Source: an uncultured Clostridia bacterium
GTDB lineage: Bacteria; Bacillota; Clostridia; Oscillospirales; Oscillospiraceae
DNA: 9,368 bases
Direction: 5' to 3'
Assembly (NCBI GenBank): GCA_937907975.1
Contig: CALEQS010000059.1
Location: 1-9,368, forward strand
Part shown: one piece after another, positions 7,135-9,368 of the stretch
Position numbering within the stretch: the stretch's first letter is position 1
Layout of the letters: the number at the start of each line of letters is the position of its first letter
Position numbers and translations under genes: made by a program
The notes under the pieces: generated by a model
What the model saw: the letters and a program-made list of their open reading frames with translations, nothing else
What the model was told of the DNA's origin: nothing
Database searches by the model: none

Positions 7135-7740
7135 TTAATCCTCGTCGTCGTAGACCTTGCCCGCCTTGACGGCACTGCCGATGGCATAGCTCTTGACCAC
7201 GCCAGTCTTGGCCAGCGCATCACCGGCCAGCTTGCAGATGATGCCGGAGAACACGATGGCGCTGACAAAGCGCACGGCCAGCTGGGCGGCCAGCATGGAG
7301 GGGGCCAGCAGGTAGTAGCTCAGATAGTACAGCTCATAGCAGAAGATGAACACGGCGGACAGCATGCCGGCCAGGCTCATGGACAGCAGGTTCCACTTCT
7401 TGTAGCGGAAGCAGGCGAAGACCACCTCGGCGCCCAGACCCTGAATGAAGCCGGTCAGCACCACAGTCAAGCCGCCGGAGTTGCCCATGAGCAACTCGAT
7501 GACGGAGGCCAGGATCTCGGTCACCAGCGCCACGCCGGGCTTGCGGATGATGTAGGCGGCCAGGGTGGCGGCCATGAACCACACGCCGTAGATCAGCTCA
7601 AAGCCGAAGGCGGACAGGCCCAGGGGGGTCAGGGCGGTGGAGATGGCCATGCCACCGTAGAACACCGCCAGATAGATGGCCGCAAAGGCCACGCCGAGAA
7701 TGGCCATCAGAATAACGTCCTTCAGTTTCCACTTGTTCAT
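7135..7740 (-). CDS. ykoE: ECF transporter substrate-binding subunit, YkoE family (thiamin/HMP)
   Basis: This 201-residue integral membrane S component captures thiamin or its pyrimidine precursor for the EcfT/EcfA module encoded downstream. Hydrophobic segments lie at about 8-30, 48-64, 70-84, 91-108, 120-145 and 150-170. Family hallmarks seen are ELIYGVWF (48-55), RKPG (66-69), the GN pair at 86-87 and QGLGAE (100-105), all matching Bacillus YkoE closely. The frame is open to a GTG at 7767, but ATG 7740 begins with the family's short N-terminus (MNKWKLKD) and has AAAGGA at 7751-7756, ten bases upstream, so it is preferred. It is the first gene after the TPP riboswitch and its terminator, which supports thiamin-related cargo. 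Confidence 0.92.
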   Translation of the reverse strand: MNKWKLKDVILMAILGVAFAAIYLAVFYGGMAISTALTPLGLSAFGFELIYGVWFMAATLAAYIIRKPGVALVTEILASVIELLMGNSGGLTVVLTGFIQGLGAEVVFACFRYKKWNLLSMSLAGMLSAVFIFCYELYYLSYYLLAPSMLAAQLAVRFVSAIVFSGIICKLAGDALAKTGVVKSYAIGSAVKAGKVYDDED

Positions 7741-7769
7741 AATTGTACAGTCCTTTCTTTCTCTCACTG

Positions 7770-7801
7770 AAAAAGCCGCCGGTGCTGGGCACCGACGGCT
7801 T
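7770..7801 (-). terminator. Riboswitch expression-platform terminator
   Basis: In the - strand RNA a 13-bp stem (7801-7789 with 7785-7773, one G-U pair, loop CCA) runs directly into UUUUU (7774-7770). It lies between the TPP aptamer and the ykoE start, so TPP binding probably ends transcription early. The competing antiterminator is not resolved by eye; CACCG in the aptamer (7911-7907) could pair with CGGUG of the terminator arm. Confidence 0.88.
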
Positions 7802-7821
7802 GAATTGCGGCAGAAATGTCC

Positions 7822-7914
7822 GCTTTACCTGCGCTGGCATTATCCAACAGGTTCCAAGGGTCATGGGCATCAGGCCCAACTCTCAGCCGAACTTCATCCA
7901 GCTCCCCGGTGATT
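7822..7914 (-). promoter_or_regulatory. TPP (THI-box) riboswitch aptamer
   Basis: On the - strand the conserved TPP elements appear in order: CACCGGGG (7911-7904), the CTGAGA core (7886-7881), a GGGC/GCCC P3-type hairpin, ACCCTTGGAACCTG, and GGATAATGCCAGCGCAGG (7845-7828). These are the diagnostic THI-box words. It precedes ykoE and an intrinsic terminator, so thiamin pyrophosphate should repress the whole transporter operon by premature termination. The outer ends of P1 are approximate. Confidence 0.96.
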
Positions 7915-7933
7915 CAGTTTTTTGAACGGGGGT

Positions 7934-7962
7934 ATCATAGCACAGTTGTCAACCAATTGCAA
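7934..7962 (-). promoter_or_regulatory. Promoter of the thiamin transporter operon
   Basis: On the - strand TTGCAA (7962-7957), a 17-base spacer and TATGAT (7939-7934) form a housekeeping promoter. TGC just before the -10 makes it an extended -10 type. Transcription should start near 7927, a few bases before the TPP aptamer. Confidence 0.75.
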
Positions 7963-8000
7963 GGCGCAGCGGACAGAAAGCAAAATTTGCGGGCAAAAGC

Positions 8001-8034
8001 TCTGCCCCGGACACAGAGCCCGGGGCAGAATTTT
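8001..8034. terminator. GC-rich hairpin, possible intrinsic terminator
   Basis: A perfect 10-bp stem (8001-8010 with 8020-8029, 9-base loop) is followed on the + strand by ATTTTGGATTTT. On the - strand it is followed by GCTTTTG. It could end transcripts from either side, but no gene ends here, so the RNA it serves is unknown. It may belong to the structured element just to its right. Confidence 0.5.
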
Positions 8035-8042
8035 GGATTTTG

Positions 8043-8137
8043 CTATCGGCAAAGGGGGATCGGTGGTCTCACTGCGGAAGTTCCATCAACTGGAACGCAG
8101 GCCATCGGAACTGCGAGAATCCTTCGCAGCGCGATAG
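8043..8137 (+). ncRNA. Candidate structured RNA with a three-way junction
   Basis: Nested complementary stretches form a three-way junction. The closing stem is CTATCG/CGATAG (8043-8048 with 8132-8137). A long arm stacks CGGTGG/CCATCG (8061-8066 with 8102-8107), CTGCG/CGCAG (8072-8076 with 8096-8100) and TTCCA/TGGAA (8081-8085 with 8091-8095), ending in loop TCAAC. A second arm pairs CTGCGAG with TTCGCAG (8111-8117 with 8123-8129). The G-U pairs in two stems are stable only if the + strand is transcribed. I recognise no known riboswitch or housekeeping RNA here, and no + strand promoter is evident. It is a hypothesis from pairing alone; a decayed repeat is the main alternative. Confidence 0.35.
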
Positions 8138-8190
8138 GGGCCGGTATTTTCAGCTTTTGAAATGAAAAACCGTAATTTACCAATTATTTT

Positions 8191-8220
8191 GCTATATCAC
8201 TTCCTGTTAAATTAAGTCAA
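8191..8220 (-). promoter_or_regulatory. Candidate leftward promoter, divergent to the Xre gene
   Basis: On the - strand TTGACT (8220-8215), an 18-base spacer and TATAGC (8196-8191) preceded by TGA give a plausible extended -10 promoter. Its -35 lies 10 bases from the -35 of the rightward promoter. No - strand protein gene follows before the thiamin operon promoter, so any transcript would be non-coding. Confidence 0.35.
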
Positions 8221-8264
8221 CAAGAGGAGATTAAAAAGTTCACATCCTGTGGATATAATTTAAC
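8206..8264. repeat. Inverted repeat spanning the divergent promoters (possible operator)
   Basis: GTTAAATTA (8206-8214) and its exact reverse complement TAATTTAAC (8256-8264) flank the promoter pair. The match extends to 12 positions with one difference (CYTGTTAAATTA). One arm lies in the spacer of the leftward promoter; the other overlaps the -10 of the rightward one. This is the layout of a two-site operator for a regulator, perhaps the adjacent Xre protein. AT-richness makes chance matching possible. Confidence 0.4.
8231..8259 (+). promoter_or_regulatory. Promoter of the Xre-type regulator gene
   Basis: TTAAAA (8231-8236), a 17-base spacer and a perfect TATAAT (8254-8259) lie 22 bases before the start codon. 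GGGAGGG (8272-8278) supplies the ribosome binding site for ATG 8282. Confidence 0.65.
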
Positions 8265-8281
8265 AAGCTGAGGGAGGGCGC

Positions 8282-8618
8282 ATGAGCATGACAGAACAGG
8301 AAGTGGTTTTGCAGGAAGTTGGCAGGCGGATCACCGAGCGCTGCAAGCAGCTTGGCATGACGCAGGAGATGCTGGCGGAGCGGGGCGATATGACGCCCCA
8401 GGTTGTTTCCTATGCTGAGGCGGGGAAGCGGGCCATGCGGCCGGAAAATCTGCTGAAGCTGGCCTCGTCCCTCGGGGGTCAGCGCGGATTACCTCCTGAC
8501 CGGCGACATCATTGACAAGGATCTGCTTCTGCTGTCGGAAAAGCTGAGACAGCTCACACCGGAGCAGGTGCGCATTGGGGAGCGCATCATAGATGAGTGC
8601 GTGCGGCTGTATGCATAG
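8282..8618 (+). pseudogene. Xre-family HTH regulator, frameshifted by one extra G
   Basis: The reading frame from ATG 8282 encodes a Cro/C1-type helix-turn-helix (about residues 12-65; RCKQLGMTQEMLAERG and PQVVSYAEAGKR are typical). It then runs into an out-of-character tail and stops at 8515, giving 77 residues. Removing one G from the GGGGG run at 8474-8478 restores VSADYLLTGD, the usual Xre C-terminal continuation. The frame then stays open through a helical tail (LLLLSEKLRQLTPEQ...ECVRLYA) to TAG 8616-8618, giving 111 residues. The two halves therefore belong to one gene. The lesion may be a true mutation, phase variation in a G-tract or a sequencing error. The DNA-binding part is intact in the short form. 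The restored protein resembles small stand-alone regulators of Clostridia; its targets are unknown. It has its own promoter and terminator. Confidence 0.82.
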
Positions 8619-8655
8619 GGCGCGGAGCGTGCGCAGATAGAAATAAAAGAGCGGG

Positions 8656-8698
8656 ACACCCCGGACAGAGCGCTGAAATGCGCCGTCCGGGGTGTTTT
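8656..8698 (+). terminator. Intrinsic terminator after the Xre gene
   Basis: An 11-bp stem ACACCCCGGAC/GTCCGGGGTGT (8656-8666 with 8685-8695) encloses a small GCGC/GCGC inner pairing and leads into TTTT (8695-8698). It ends the regulator transcript just before the sporulation promoter of the next gene. Confidence 0.85.
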
Positions 8699-8726
8699 CA
8701 TATTTCTCCGGGCGGTTTCATAGACT
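8698..8726 (+). promoter_or_regulatory. Sigma-E-type promoter for spoIIID
   Basis: TCATATT (8698-8704) fits the sigma-E -35 consensus KMATATT exactly. A 14-base spacer leads to CATAGACT (8719-8726), which matches CATACAHT at seven of eight positions. It lies 30 bases before the spoIIID start. In Bacillus, spoIIID is a mother-cell sigma-E gene, so the match in sequence, spacing and position is coherent. The -35 directly abuts the T-run of the preceding terminator. Confidence 0.8.
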
Positions 8727-8756
8727 GGAGCAACAGAAACCGGGGGAGTGGCGCGA

Positions 8757-9032
8757 GTGAAAGGGAATATCGAGGAGCGGGCCGTCCTGCTGGCCCAGTA
8801 CATTATTGAGCACAAGGCTACCGTCCGCTCGGCGGCAAAGCGGTTTGGGGTGTCCAAGAGTACGGTACACAAGGACCTGTCTGAGCGGCTGTCCGGATTC
8901 AATCGGCCGCTCTATCTGCAGGTGAAGCAGGTGCTGGAGGTGAACAAGGCCCAGCGGCACATCCGGGGAGGCATGGCCACCCGGGAGAAGTACCGGCACA
9001 TGGAAGCGCTCCGGCACGGGAACGGGGAGTAA
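8757..9032 (+). CDS. spoIIID: Stage III sporulation protein D, mother-cell transcription factor
   Basis: This 91-residue DNA-binding protein switches many sigma-E regulon genes on or off in the mother cell during sporulation. The helix-turn-helix (about 22-42) contains TVRSAAKRFGVSKSTVHKD, nearly identical to the Bacillus SpoIIID recognition region. The later RHIRGGMATREKY (68-80) is the second conserved family block. The length matches the family (about 85-95). A GTG at 8748 is in frame but overlaps the ribosome binding site GGGGGAG (8742-8748); GTG 8757 lies eight bases after that site and is the better start. The gene ends in three successive in-frame stops (TAA TAA TAG). It appears monocistronic, with a sigma-E promoter before it and a hairpin after it. 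The C-terminal tail (HMEALRHGNGE) is not conserved. Confidence 0.95.
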   Translation: MKGNIEERAVLLAQYIIEHKATVRSAAKRFGVSKSTVHKDLSERLSGFNRPLYLQVKQVLEVNKAQRHIRGGMATREKYRHMEALRHGNGE

Positions 9033-9037
9033 TAATA

Positions 9038-9073
9038 GAAGCCCCGCCGCTTTTGTAAAAGCGGCGGGGCTTC
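9038..9073. terminator. Strong hairpin between spoIIID and the MATE gene
   Basis: A perfect 16-bp GC-rich stem (9038-9053 with 9058-9073, loop TGTA) separates the convergent spoIIID and MATE genes. Neither flank has a clean T-tract, though on the - strand TTCTATTATTACT follows. It probably acts as a shared terminator or 3' barrier. Confidence 0.7.
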
Positions 9074-9116
9074 AGCTTGTCAGGCTGGGCGGTGGGACTT
9101 CTTTCTGCAATTGCAG

Positions 9117-9368
9117 TTATTTTCCCTCGGCCTCCAGCTTCGCCATATTGCGGAACTCGGCGGCGGCCATGATGATGGCGGCAACCATGGCGAAGAAATC
9201 CGCAACAGGGGCGGCGAACAGGATGCCGTCGATCCCCCAGAACAGGGGCAGGATCAGAATGAGCGGGATGAGGAAGATCACCTGGCGGGTCAGGGACAGG
9301 AACACGCCCTTGAGGGGCTTGCCCAGCGAGGTGAAGAAGGTGGAGGTGATGGGCTGCATGAAGTTGGC
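9117..9368 (-). CDS. MATE-family transporter, C-terminal fragment
   Basis: The last 83 residues of a multidrug and toxin extrusion (MATE) antiporter are in the window; the gene starts to the right. Visible are ANFMQPITSTFFTSLGKP, the family's loop before the last helices, then RQVIFLIPL, and a final pair of membrane segments. The GIDGILFAAPVADF stretch matches the common G(L/I)xG(V/I)WxAxPxxD pattern. A short charged tail (RNMAKLEAEGK) ends at TAA 9117-9119. MATE proteins expel cationic compounds using a sodium or proton gradient; the substrate cannot be predicted from this piece. The open frame runs to the window edge with no sign of damage. Confidence 0.88.
   Translation of the reverse strand, partial: ANFMQPITSTFFTSLGKPLKGVFLSLTRQVIFLIPLILILPLFWGIDGILFAAPVADFFAMVAAIIMAAAEFRNMAKLEAEGK

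Noticed and set aside
7947..7952. Perfect TTGACA on the - strand upstream of the TPP riboswitch
   Set aside because: Only 7 bases separate it from TATGAT. TTGCAA ten bases further upstream has the right 17-base spacing.
7922..8137. 71-codon + strand frame through the riboswitch-to-Xre gap
   Set aside because: No ribosome binding site and no recognisable family. It runs through the GC hairpin and the structured region; read as coincidence.
9105..9116. 12-base perfect palindrome CTGCAATTGCAG next to the MATE stop codon
   Set aside because: Too short and isolated to assign as an operator or terminator; no promoter nearby.
1..9368. CRISPR arrays, tRNA or rRNA genes, insertion sequences, phage genes
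   Set aside because: I looked on both strands and saw no regularly spaced repeats, cloverleaf-type sequence, rRNA words, transposase or integrase.

Overview
The window looks like a high-GC, spore-forming member of the Clostridia, probably a gut Oscillospiraceae-type bacterium. The sporulation regulator SpoIIID and a promoter matching the sigma-E consensus show a spore-former. LPXTG-like sorting signals, a class B sortase, a YkoE-type ECF transporter and Shine-Dalgarno-rich starts fit a Gram-positive cell. The genus is inferred, not shown.

Left part (1-3862, + strand): a sortase-assembled pilus or adhesin operon. In order it holds the C-terminal part of a cell-wall-anchored surface protein (start outside the window), a signal-peptidase-I-like protein whose catalytic Ser and Lys are replaced by Glu and Gly, a two-domain Spy0128/FctA-type backbone pilin, and a class B sortase. 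This order (ancillary protein, SipA, backbone pilin, class B sortase) matches the FCT-3/FCT-4 pilus loci of Streptococcus pyogenes. Two hairpin repeat units lie between the pilin and the sortase. A strong two-way terminator at 4040-4075 separates this operon from the convergent one.

Middle part (7962 down to 4082, - strand): a thiamin/HMP uptake operon. An extended -10 promoter leads into a TPP riboswitch and an intrinsic terminator. Then come the YkoE-type substrate-binding membrane subunit, an NMT1/ThiY-like binding protein with no signal peptide, a fused double ATPase (EcfA-A') and EcfT. The last three genes overlap. The layout is YkoEDC-like, with the NMT1 protein where Bacillus has the cytosolic YkoF.

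Right part (7963-9368): a 320-base stretch with no convincing protein gene. It holds a GC hairpin, a candidate three-way-junction RNA, and two back-to-back promoters with an inverted repeat. It is followed by an Xre-type regulator gene broken by one extra G, a terminator, spoIIID with its sigma-E promoter, another terminator, and the C-terminal end of a MATE-family transporter on the - strand.
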